Under the pieces are notes generated by a model. That model did not search any database, was not told the origin of the DNA, and saw nothing but the letters and a program-made list of their open reading frames with translations. The translations under genes were made by a program, and so were the position numbers. From Acidobacteriota bacterium (lineage in GTDB: Bacteria; Acidobacteriota; UBA6911; RPQK01; JADFOI01), in contig JAPUKI010000200.1 of the NCBI GenBank assembly GCA_027295745.1, forward strand, positions 1 through 5,174: a stretch of DNA of 5,174 nt, in the 5' to 3' direction. Positions 1 through 5,174 of the stretch are shown in pieces (the stretch's first letter is position 1; each line of letters opens with the position of its first letter).

Positions 1-636
1 AAGACGGGCGGGGATCTCTTTGAGGCCCTGTATAGCGATCCGGCCAGGCTGCAAGGCTTTCTCAAAGCGATGACAGGGCTCAGTTTAGGGGCATGTCAGG
101 CCATCGCCCGGAAATTCCCATGGAGTGATTACCAGACCTTCCTTGACATTGGAACGGCTCAAGGAGGATTACCCGTGCAGGTGGCACTGGCTCACGAACA
201 TCTCACAGGAGGGGGATTTGATCTGGAAGTGGTCGGTCCGATCTTCAATGAATACGTCGATTCGTTCGGGCTCTCCGAGCGCTTGCAGTTCTACCCAGGA
301 GACTTCTTCAAGGATCCCTTTACCAAGGCAGATGTTGTGTCCATGGGACATATCCTCCATGACTGGAACCTGGAAGAGAAACAGATGTTGATTACCAAGG
401 CTTACGAGGCGCTTCCTGAAGGTGGAGCAGTGATCATTTGGGGATCGATCATCGACGACGATCGAAGTCAAAACACCTTTGGATTGCTCATGAGCCTGAA
501 CATGTTGATCGAGACCCGTGGAGGTTTCGATTACACGGGTGCGGATTGTTCCTCTTGGCTCAAAGAGGCTGGCTTTCGTGAAACCCGGGTCGAACCTCTG
601 GCTGGACCGGACTCCATGGTGGTGGGGATCAAGTAG
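1..636 (+). CDS. Methyltransf_2-type SAM-dependent O-methyltransferase, 5'-truncated by window edge
   Basis: The frame is open from base 1, giving 211 residues to the TAG at 634-636. The ATG at 70 is internal: the 23 residues before it (…[12 protein letters not shown]) match the linker helix this family has before its SAM fold. Full-length members are about 330-360 residues, so the N-terminal winged-helix dimerisation domain lies outside the window. Numbered from that ATG, the visible parts are: glycine-rich SAM loop LDIGTAQGG (25-33), an acidic residue ending strand 2 in GFDLEVVGP (49-57), PGDFFKDP (76-83), and GHILHDW (93-99), whose His97 corresponds to the catalytic base. The family transfers a methyl group from SAM to a hydroxyl of a small molecule in the cytoplasm; the substrate here is unknown. 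The second catalytic acid, a Glu in VxVxE of relatives, reads Gly125 (bases 442-444), so activity is uncertain. The gene converges on the toxin gene with a 9-base gap and no visible terminator. Confidence 0.88.
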   Translation, partial: KTGGDLFEALYSDPARLQGFLKAMTGLSLGACQAIARKFPWSDYQTFLDIGTAQGGLPVQVALAHEHLTGGGFDLEVVGPIFNEYVDSFGLSERLQFYPGDFFKDPFTKADVVSMGHILHDWNLEEKQMLITKAYEALPEGGAVIIWGSIIDDDRSQNTFGLLMSLNMLIETRGGFDYTGADCSSWLKEAGFRETRVEPLAGPDSMVVGIK

Positions 637-645
637 TCAGGGACT

Positions 646-915
646 TCATAGGGTCTTCTGGTAAATGTCCTTCCGGTGTCCCACTCGAACAATAGAGACA
701 ATGAGGGTGTCATCTTCGACACTGGATACGATTCGGTATGACCCTTGCCGAAGGCGGTAGTGCTCCTTGCCGGATAGCTTTCGACAACCCTCGGGCCGCG
801 GGTTGGCTCCCAAGTGGTGAATTCGCTTTATGATCCGTTGGCGATCCTTCTTCCGAGAAATTTCTTCGATTTCTTTAACGGCAGAGGGTTTAATCAGGAG
901 CTTATATCTGGCCAC
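646..915 (-). CDS. RelE/ParE-family type II toxin
   Basis: This 89-residue protein has the length and order of a RelE/ParE-superfamily toxin: an N-terminal strand (RYKLLIKPSA), two basic helices (about 11-35), then a basic C-terminal sheet with HYRLRQGSYRIV (52-63) and VGHRKDIY (78-85). Arg61, Arg81 and Tyr85 fall where E. coli RelE has Arg61, Arg81 and Tyr87, and Arg54/Arg56 stand near its Lys52/Lys54. This favours ribosome-dependent mRNA cleavage over a ParE-type gyrase action, but that is inference. The usual Tyr in the YRIVY stretch is Ser64. The start is GTG at 915, 14 bases inside the end of the antitoxin gene, so the two are translationally coupled; only a weak GAAAAG lies upstream. 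Continuous reading frame, no sign of decay. Confidence 0.9.
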   Translation of the reverse strand: MARYKLLIKPSAVKEIEEISRKKDRQRIIKRIHHLGANPRPEGCRKLSGKEHYRLRQGSYRIVSSVEDDTLIVSIVRVGHRKDIYQKTL

Positions 916-1135
916 GTCTTTTCAAATCTCTGACGACGTCCTCAAAGGCAAGATTGGCTTCGTCTTTGCGTTCGTCAAACGCGGCAAGATCCTCAGCATC
1001 CTCGGCAAGACTTAGCTTGACCGCTTCGTTCACAAGGTCTGACACGGATCGATCCGTCTCGGCAGCCTTGAGCCGCAGTGCTTGGTGGAGCTGAGGGTCG
1101 AAATAGACTGTTGCTCTTTTCTGTGGATTGCCCAT
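902..1135 (-). CDS. Ribbon-helix-helix (CopG-like) antitoxin
   Basis: This 77-residue protein precedes and overlaps the toxin, the usual antitoxin-first order. Residues 6-13 (KRATVYFD) form the DNA-contacting beta strand. Residues 14-26 and 29-42 (SVSDLVNEAVKLSL) form the two helices of a ribbon-helix-helix fold, which binds DNA as a dimer. The acidic stretch 44-62 and the final helix ending in VVRDLKRRGQI match the C-terminal part that wraps and inhibits the toxin in related pairs. It should neutralise the toxin and, with it, repress its own promoter. A dyad sits at 1147-1160, a few bases upstream of the start. ATG 1135 is chosen because it places the basic strand at the N-terminus. No Shine-Dalgarno is visible; a TATCCT box lies six bases before the ATG, so the message may be leaderless. 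Confidence 0.88.
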   Translation of the reverse strand: MGNPQKRATVYFDPQLHQALRLKAAETDRSVSDLVNEAVKLSLAEDAEDLAAFDERKDEANLAFEDVVRDLKRRGQI

Positions 1136-1141
1136 AGGGCC

Positions 1142-1170
1142 AGGATAACGTTTTGACGTTTTAGCGGCAA
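1142..1170 (-). promoter_or_regulatory. Putative promoter and dyad operator of the toxin-antitoxin operon
   Basis: On the minus strand, TTGCCG (1170-1165) and TATCCT (1147-1142) are separated by 17 bases, a sigma70-like arrangement with four of six matches in each box. The spacer holds the inverted repeat AACGT-N4-ACGTT at 1147-1160, which could bind a ribbon-helix-helix dimer pair and block polymerase. The same bases also read as a tandem ACGTTTT (1148-1154 and 1156-1162). Everything fits between the stop codon of the outer-membrane gene (1172-1174) and the antitoxin ATG. The predicted transcript start would be at or beside the ATG. Inferred from pattern only. Confidence 0.5.
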
Positions 1171-1171
1171 G

Positions 1172-3343
1172 CTAGAACTGTAGCAGGTGGGTGTACTTGA
1201 GGATGATGGCTCGGAAAAGGTCGTTACCGGTCCCGGTGAGGCGATCCTCTGTGAAGACCAGGCTCAGGTGACTGAGGGGATGGTGCTCCCAATTGAAGCG
1301 AATATTGGCGAGAACCCTTTCGGTGGTGCTGTTGTACTGGACGAAGGTGTCGATAAACATGGTCGGGCTGAAGGAGTAGTTGAAGCGCCAACTGTACAGG
1401 TCGGCTTGAAACTGGCCGGCGTTGACGTCTACCGAGTTATATTCGTAAGTCACCTCGGTCACGATTCGGGGCCTGACTGAGAGGCCGCCTCTTATCCTGG
1501 CGCTGCTTTTCCTGCCGTCGTAAAAATCCCCCTTGAACAGTCGCAGAGAACCATAGAAAAGCTTGCTGCCGTCTGAGGCATAGGCCAGGCCCCAATCATT
1601 GAAGAAGTAGTCTCCCGGGGGAATGGTGACGTCCGGATGTATGGGGAAAGGAAGTCCCAGTCTTTCAAAGTTGGTGCTGTAACTGACCTCGAGGCTGCTC
1701 CCGTCTCGAAAGAACGTCTGAAAGGCGTAGTGACCGATCTTGGTGAGCGTGCGGTTTTGGCGATCTGTAAAATACTTAAGTTCAACGTGAGGATGCAGTT
1801 CCCTGATGTACCGATCTTCTGTTGTTCTCGGCTTCAAGCCCAGATTGTACTGATAGTTTCGAACTCCCCGTCGACTCACGAAGCCCACCTCGGGATTGAA
1901 GTTTCTGCCGATGTCTGCAAACAGTCCCTGGGTATACCAGTAGTCGTCGTCCCACCTACTGGAGATCTTGGTCTGAACGTTCTCGCTCTCAAGGCCTGGA
2001 GTTTGAGTGGCGGCTACGAAGGTATTGATGTTGAGCTTTTGCTGAAGCAGAAGGTTGGCATCAAATCCGTAGGTGCGGTTGTAGTCTCCCGACTGCCCCC
2101 CGGCCCGGTTAATAAAAATGGCACCAATATCTGAGCGGGCCAGAATGTCACGGCGCAGGCGGGCCACGGTGAAGTTGTTGGAGGGAGCATCAAACGATTC
2201 TTCCTGGTGAATATTCAGCAGGCCAAGGGAGAAGTGTCCGATCTGGCCCGACAGTCGGGCTCCACCCAGCAGAGGCAATGGCTGACCGTCTGACGAGAGG
2301 CCAATACGTCGGCTGTAGAACAATTGGGTCTCCTCGCTGCGGGTTCCTGAACCCCTCTCATTGGGAAGATCACCCATCCGGAAGAGGGTTGCATTTTCCA
2401 GGAAGAAGTCCCTCTTTTCCGGGAAGAAGAGACTAAAGCGAGTCAAATTGATTTGCTGGGTGTCCACCTCCACCTGGGAAAAGTCGGTGTTGTAGGTCAG
2501 ATCCAGGGTGAGTCCCCGACTCAACCGATACTTTACATCCAGTCCCACCTCAGCATCCAGATTGCTATCCTCCAGTGTTCCCAATTCCCGTTGTGTGAAG
2601 TCGGTGGTGATAAAGGGTTTAATTCTCAGGTTTCGGCCGGCCTCGATATTGCTTACACCCTGGAGTACGCCACCCAGAGACATACGAGAAAGGCGAAAGC
2701 GGGGCGGGATATGGTTCCAGTGACTGTCTTCATTCTTGTGGCGGACCCTTCTTTTAAAATTAATCCCAATGGCCATGTCGTCTTGAGAGGAGTAGCCCAG
2801 TGTCTTGAAGGGGATGATGATCTCCGCAGTCCAACCGTCCTCCCGCACCTGGGTTGCGACCTCCCAGATGCCGTCCCACTCACGACTGAACGCCAGCCCG
2901 TCGTTGGAGATTTGAATATCTTCCTTTGAAGCGCCTGGATGAATGAAGAAGACAAAACCGTTGCGGTGGTCGTGCCAGGTGTCCACAGCGACGCCGAATA
3001 CATCGTTGTCGGTGGTGGTGAAATCACGGTTCAGACTGCTGATGACGAGCTTTTCAGGGTCCTGATAGCAATACACTCCAAAGTAAAGATTTTCCTGGTC
3101 AAAGAGGATGCGCACAATGGTTTGGTCTGTAGCGAGCTCTCCTTCTCGAGGCATGGCCTGGACGAAATCGGTGAGGGGGGTTGCCAGGGCCCACACCGAT
3201 TCATCCAGCTGGCCGTCCAGTTCAATGGGATCCTCAGTCCAGGTTGCCGTGGCCACCTTCTCTTCGGTTTCGGCTCCCAGCGCTGCGGCAAACAACGGCC
3301 AGGAAATCAGAAAGATGCAGATGAAAGGCTTAAAACAACTCAT
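1172..3343 (-). CDS. Secreted CBM9-like / DUF5916 outer-membrane beta-barrel protein
   Basis: This 723-residue protein (from ATG 3343) starts with a signal peptide: Lys5, a hydrophobic core, and a probable signal peptidase I site after ALGA (residues 21-24). Residues about 36-210 match the CBM9-like beta-sandwich, with IELDGQLDESVW (40-51), VRILFDQENLYFGVYC near 77-92, and GWTAEIIIPFKTLGY (170-184). From about 240 to the end come alternating aromatic strands of a barrel, with the DUF5916 hallmark RFSLFFPEKRDFFLE (302-316) and a terminal Phe, the usual barrel-assembly signal. The length fits the family. It likely sits in the outer membrane with the sandwich domain on one side; carbohydrate binding is suggested only by fold name, and no substrate is known. 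An in-frame GTG at 3379 would add 12 residues before the signal peptide and is less likely. The TAG stop is followed 36 bases later by the antitoxin gene, with no terminator visible. Confidence 0.88.
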   Translation of the reverse strand: MSCFKPFICIFLISWPLFAAALGAETEEKVATATWTEDPIELDGQLDESVWALATPLTDFVQAMPREGELATDQTIVRILFDQENLYFGVYCYQDPEKLVISSLNRDFTTTDNDVFGVAVDTWHDHRNGFVFFIHPGASKEDIQISNDGLAFSREWDGIWEVATQVREDGWTAEIIIPFKTLGYSSQDDMAIGINFKRRVRHKNEDSHWNHIPPRFRLSRMSLGGVLQGVSNIEAGRNLRIKPFITTDFTQRELGTLEDSNLDAEVGLDVKYRLSRGLTLDLTYNTDFSQVEVDTQQINLTRFSLFFPEKRDFFLENATLFRMGDLPNERGSGTRSEETQLFYSRRIGLSSDGQPLPLLGGARLSGQIGHFSLGLLNIHQEESFDAPSNNFTVARLRRDILARSDIGAIFINRAGGQSGDYNRTYGFDANLLLQQKLNINTFVAATQTPGLESENVQTKISSRWDDDYWYTQGLFADIGRNFNPEVGFVSRRGVRNYQYNLGLKPRTTEDRYIRELHPHVELKYFTDRQNRTLTKIGHYAFQTFFRDGSSLEVSYSTNFERLGLPFPIHPDVTIPPGDYFFNDWGLAYASDGSKLFYGSLRLFKGDFYDGRKSSARIRGGLSVRPRIVTEVTYEYNSVDVNAGQFQADLYSWRFNYSFSPTMFIDTFVQYNSTTERVLANIRFNWEHHPLSHLSLVFTEDRLTGTGNDLFRAIILKYTHLLQF

Positions 3344-3349
3344 GGGCTG

Positions 3350-3378
3350 AAGGTATGAGGAAAGCGGAGATTTTAGCA
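3350..3378 (-). promoter_or_regulatory. Candidate promoter elements of the outer-membrane protein gene
   Basis: Two overlapping possibilities lie on the minus strand. TGCTAAAAT (3378-3370) fits an extended -10 element and would start a message about 20 bases before ATG 3343. TACCTT (3355-3350) lies exactly six bases before that ATG, as in the other minus-strand genes, and would give a leaderless message. Neither has a good -35. Further upstream, TTGACC (3419-3414) and TATTCC (3397-3392) with a 16-base spacer form a third option. The first two support ATG 3343 over GTG 3379, since the GTG lies at or upstream of these boxes. Confidence 0.35.
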
Positions 3379-3409
3379 CAGATCGAACAGGGGAATACTA
3401 CTGGGAGTG

Positions 3410-3426
3410 ATGGGGTCAATCCCCAT
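3410..3426. other. Small perfect hairpin after the membrane-protein gene
   Basis: ATGGGG (3410-3415) and CCCCAT (3421-3426) form a perfect six-base inverted repeat around a five-base loop. It begins at the last base of the membrane-protein stop codon (TAA, 3428-3426). No T-run follows on the minus strand, so it is not a standard intrinsic terminator. It could stabilise the 3' end, weaken readthrough into the outer-membrane gene, or be an operator overlapping the distal TTGACC box. Confidence 0.4.
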
Positions 3427-4889
3427 TAATTCCGCTGGTTCACAGCAGCTAGCATGGCCGTGGCCAACCTTTCAGCTTGCCGCTTGTCCTTGATGGAGCG
3501 GCCGAGACTGACCTTCTTCTTGGCATGTTTGATGAGTTCGATGTTGTAATAAGGTGTGCCGGATCGCCCACCGCTCTGCATGCCGATAGAGATCTGAATA
3601 TCCTCCACCTGGGAGCAAGGGATTAGTTTGGAAACTCCCAGCCAGAGGAAACCGCTGGTCACTTTCACCTGTCCTGACTCAATCAGCACCTTGCTCACGC
3701 CAAACCACAGCTGGAGGACTGCGTAAAGAAGGAGCAGATCAAAGAGGCCGAAGACAATGGAGAAGAAGACGGGGGCGCCTTGTGTCATCATGAACCAGAT
3801 GACAGCAGACCAGATCGAAGTGAAGAGGGTTACCGCAACGGCCGCTCCCACGTTTCGAGCCGGGGCGAAGTAAACTTCTGTTCCACCCCGCTGGCCGGGC
3901 CTCACTGTGATGCCCCCGTGGCTGCCTGTACGGGTGAGGTTCTCAGCCATCTGGTCCGGGTCTTCAGCTTTTCGGGCCGGAGCGAAGTCTGGATCGCTCT
4001 CTGAAGTCCTGAAGAGGGGAACCTCAAATTGAGCTCCATAGTCCACACCGGGGACGCTGGCCGCAGCGTCAACATACCAGAGAATGGCGTTGTTCATATT
4101 CTCTCGATCCGTTGCCTTGGCGTCGTAGGGAATTTCAAAGGTGAAGGGAATGGACGAACCCTGCAGCCGCGCTTCAATCCTGTCTTTGGGAATGACCTGC
4201 CGTTCCCGCCAAAGGATCTTCTCGTTGACGCTTCGATTTTTGCCTGAGCCGCTGACGGTGCGGTTGATGCAGGTCAACTTGAGCGAGAGACCTTCCTCGG
4301 GCAGAAGAGCGGTGCGGGTTGCGAGGAGTCCTGTCAGGTGACCACCGATCACCCCCGGAAGGGTTTCCAGTTCCAGAACGGAAGTGCCAAACTTCTTCCA
4401 GCGCAGGGTCGCTCGGATGGCCCAAATCAGAAGACCGGCTCCCACCAGAGGAAAAAGGAGGCCAAAGAGTGCAGGGTAGTTTCTGTTTTGAAGGACTTCT
4501 CGAGGCAACACCATCAAGGACAGAGGCGCAGAAATGAGATTCCAAAAAACGGCGAAAAACCAGGTATAACTCAACGACGAGCGATTCGAGTCCTGGATCA
4601 GTCCACTTGCCCAGTCCTTACGCCACAGCCAGGGCTTATCCGGGTGCCGGCTCTTTTGTTCATCGACCTGCTGAGAAGACTTATTGCCCTTGAGGGCCAT
4701 CAAAATGATCCCCAATCCTACACCCCCGAACACCAGGCCAAAGAGCCCGGAGAAAAGAACCGTGCGCAGTTCCGCTTGTCCGGAAAAGGCCTCCCTCAAG
4801 GCGTATCCGATGAAGAACAGACCGACCCCACAGAAAGGAAGCATGAACAGTACCAGGCAAATCAGGCCCCACCGTTTGGTTAATGCCAT
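3426..4889 (-). CDS. Conserved multi-span membrane protein of unknown function with arrestin-like and PH-like regions
   Basis: This 487-residue protein has six likely membrane spans: about 8-30, 44-66, 109-129, 140-159, 347-368 and 372-396. After span 2 comes KPWLWRKDWASG (85-96), a block I recall from conserved hypothetical membrane proteins of Gram-negative bacteria. Between spans 4 and 5, residues 167-295 look like a soluble beta-sandwich with GGHLTGLL (182-189), LSLKLTCINR (201-210), IPFTFEIPYDA (247-257) and YGAQFEVPLF (284-293), reminiscent of an arrestin/Spo0M-like fold. Residues 397-485 (KVLIESGQVKV, SQVEDIQI, a final basic helix) resemble a bacterial PH-like domain. No catalytic motif is visible, so a scaffolding or envelope role is only a guess. 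The ATG at 4889 directly precedes the first span. No Shine-Dalgarno is seen; TACAAT lies six bases upstream. The next gene starts 82 bases downstream. Confidence 0.75.
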   Translation of the reverse strand: MALTKRWGLICLVLFMLPFCGVGLFFIGYALREAFSGQAELRTVLFSGLFGLVFGGVGLGIILMALKGNKSSQQVDEQKSRHPDKPWLWRKDWASGLIQDSNRSSLSYTWFFAVFWNLISAPLSLMVLPREVLQNRNYPALFGLLFPLVGAGLLIWAIRATLRWKKFGTSVLELETLPGVIGGHLTGLLATRTALLPEEGLSLKLTCINRTVSGSGKNRSVNEKILWRERQVIPKDRIEARLQGSSIPFTFEIPYDAKATDRENMNNAILWYVDAAASVPGVDYGAQFEVPLFRTSESDPDFAPARKAEDPDQMAENLTRTGSHGGITVRPGQRGGTEVYFAPARNVGAAVAVTLFTSIWSAVIWFMMTQGAPVFFSIVFGLFDLLLLYAVLQLWFGVSKVLIESGQVKVTSGFLWLGVSKLIPCSQVEDIQISIGMQSGGRSGTPYYNIELIKHAKKKVSLGRSIKDKRQAERLATAMLAAVNQRN

Positions 4890-4895
4890 GGCTCA

Positions 4896-4901
4896 ATTGT
4901 A
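4896..4901 (-). promoter_or_regulatory. Candidate -10 box of the membrane-protein gene
   Basis: TACAAT on the minus strand (4901-4896) matches the -10 consensus at five of six positions and ends six bases before ATG 4889. This places the predicted transcript start at the start codon itself. The best -35 at 17 bases is a poor AACTTT. It lies in the 113-base divergent region 4890-5002. Confidence 0.4.
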
Positions 4902-4968
4902 ACGAATGAAATGAGAGCAAAGTTGTAGCGGCGCTCCTGGAATCAGACGGATCCGGCTGGCCGGTCTT

Positions 4969-4974
4969 GATAAT
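4969..4974 (+). promoter_or_regulatory. Candidate -10 box of the right-hand methyltransferase gene
   Basis: GATAAT matches five of six -10 positions and would start a message near 4981, about 22 bases before ATG 5003. No recognisable -35 stands 16-18 bases upstream. Together with the box at 4896-4901 it would make 4890-5002 a divergent promoter region. Confidence 0.25.
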
Positions 4975-5002
4975 CCAGGGGAAAAGAGTTATTGAAGACC
5001 GC

Positions 5003-5174
5003 ATGGATGAGGGTAAGAAGACTGTTCCTGGCGATGATCCCTATTCACGGGTGGACTATCGGCGCTTCGTGGCCTGGCCGGAAAGGATTCTCCGCGAGGC
5101 GCCTTTCCTCAAGGAGATTCTGGGAAAGGCCCCCCAACGGTCTGTGATCGATCTGGGTTGCGGGACTGGAGAGC
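5003..5174 (+). CDS. Class I SAM-dependent methyltransferase, 3'-truncated by window edge
   Basis: The first 57 residues are visible before the sequence ends one base into codon 58. DPYSRVDYRRFVAWPERI (12-29) and the following helix lead into VIDLGCGTGE (48-57), the glycine-rich SAM-binding motif I of Rossmann-fold methyltransferases. Proteins with this N-terminus are usually about 250 residues, so roughly the last three quarters, including the substrate-determining region, are missing. The substrate is unknown; it is not evidently related to the O-methyltransferase at the left edge. ATG 5003 is the first ATG after the in-frame stop at 4907-4909, with a weak GAAG (4994-4997) five bases upstream. 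It is transcribed away from the membrane-protein gene. Confidence 0.85.
   Translation, partial: MDEGKKTVPGDDPYSRVDYRRFVAWPERILREAPFLKEILGKAPQRSVIDLGCGTGE

Noticed and set aside
70..636. Taking ATG 70 as the true start of the O-methyltransferase
   Set aside because: The frame is open back to base 1 and the preceding residues match the family's linker helix, so the gene starts outside the window.
637..645. A bidirectional terminator between the convergent methyltransferase and toxin genes
   Set aside because: The gap is nine bases and no stem-loop with a T-run was found in it or in the flanking gene ends.
646..1135. Reading the toxin-antitoxin pair plus neighbours as a larger defence island
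   Set aside because: No nuclease, helicase, integrase, transposase, direct-repeat boundary or tRNA is visible; the pair stands alone between housekeeping-type genes.
1637..2134. Plus-strand open frame of 165 codons inside the outer-membrane protein gene
   Set aside because: It is antisense to a well-supported gene, has no recognisable domain and no plausible ribosome site; its valine- and leucine-rich sequence is what the reverse of barrel codons gives.
2453..3358. Plus-strand open frames at 2453-2929 and 2939-3358
   Set aside because: Both mirror the CBM9/DUF5916 coding sequence on the other strand and show no family resemblance.
4338..4883. Plus-strand open frame of 181 codons opposite the membrane-protein gene
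   Set aside because: The translation is low-complexity and hydrophilic with no domain, while the opposite strand encodes clear membrane spans.
1..5174. CRISPR arrays, tRNA or rRNA genes, insertion sequences, long repeats
   Set aside because: Reading both strands showed no spaced repeats, no cloverleaf-like segment, no transposase and no terminal inverted repeats.

Overview
This looks like bacterial chromosomal DNA of moderate GC, gene-dense, with almost no spacer between some genes. The phylum cannot be fixed from the sequence. The DUF5916/CBM9-type outer-membrane protein shows a diderm (Gram-negative) cell. That family is frequent in Acidobacteriota and Bacteroidota, and the left-hand methyltransferase resembles acidobacterial-type proteins, so Acidobacteriota is a low-confidence guess.

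Layout, left to right. A Methyltransf_2-type O-methyltransferase (+, bases 1-636) enters from the left edge without its N-terminal part. It converges, with a 9-base gap, on a minus-strand run of four genes. In order of transcription these are: a conserved six-helix membrane protein of unknown function (4889-3426); a secreted CBM9-like/DUF5916 outer-membrane beta-barrel protein (3343-1172); and a type II toxin-antitoxin pair, a ribbon-helix-helix antitoxin (1135-902) overlapping a RelE/ParE-family toxin (915-646). Divergent from the membrane-protein gene, across 113 bases, a class I SAM-dependent methyltransferase starts at 5003 (+) and runs off the right edge.

How the genes relate. The antitoxin-toxin pair is a self-contained operon; its putative promoter and a dyad operator fit in the 36 bases after the outer-membrane gene. 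The membrane-protein and outer-membrane genes point the same way but are 82 bases apart with a small hairpin between, so cotranscription is possible but not shown. I see no functional link between either methyltransferase and the envelope genes.

The most interesting signal is regulatory. All three minus-strand genes that follow an intergenic gap (1135, 3343, 4889) carry a TANNNT box exactly six bases before the ATG and no convincing Shine-Dalgarno. This is what leaderless transcription would look like. A second point is that the left methyltransferase appears to have glycine where the family's second catalytic acid (Glu) is expected. No CRISPR array, RNA gene, insertion sequence or multi-gene defence system is visible beyond the toxin-antitoxin pair.
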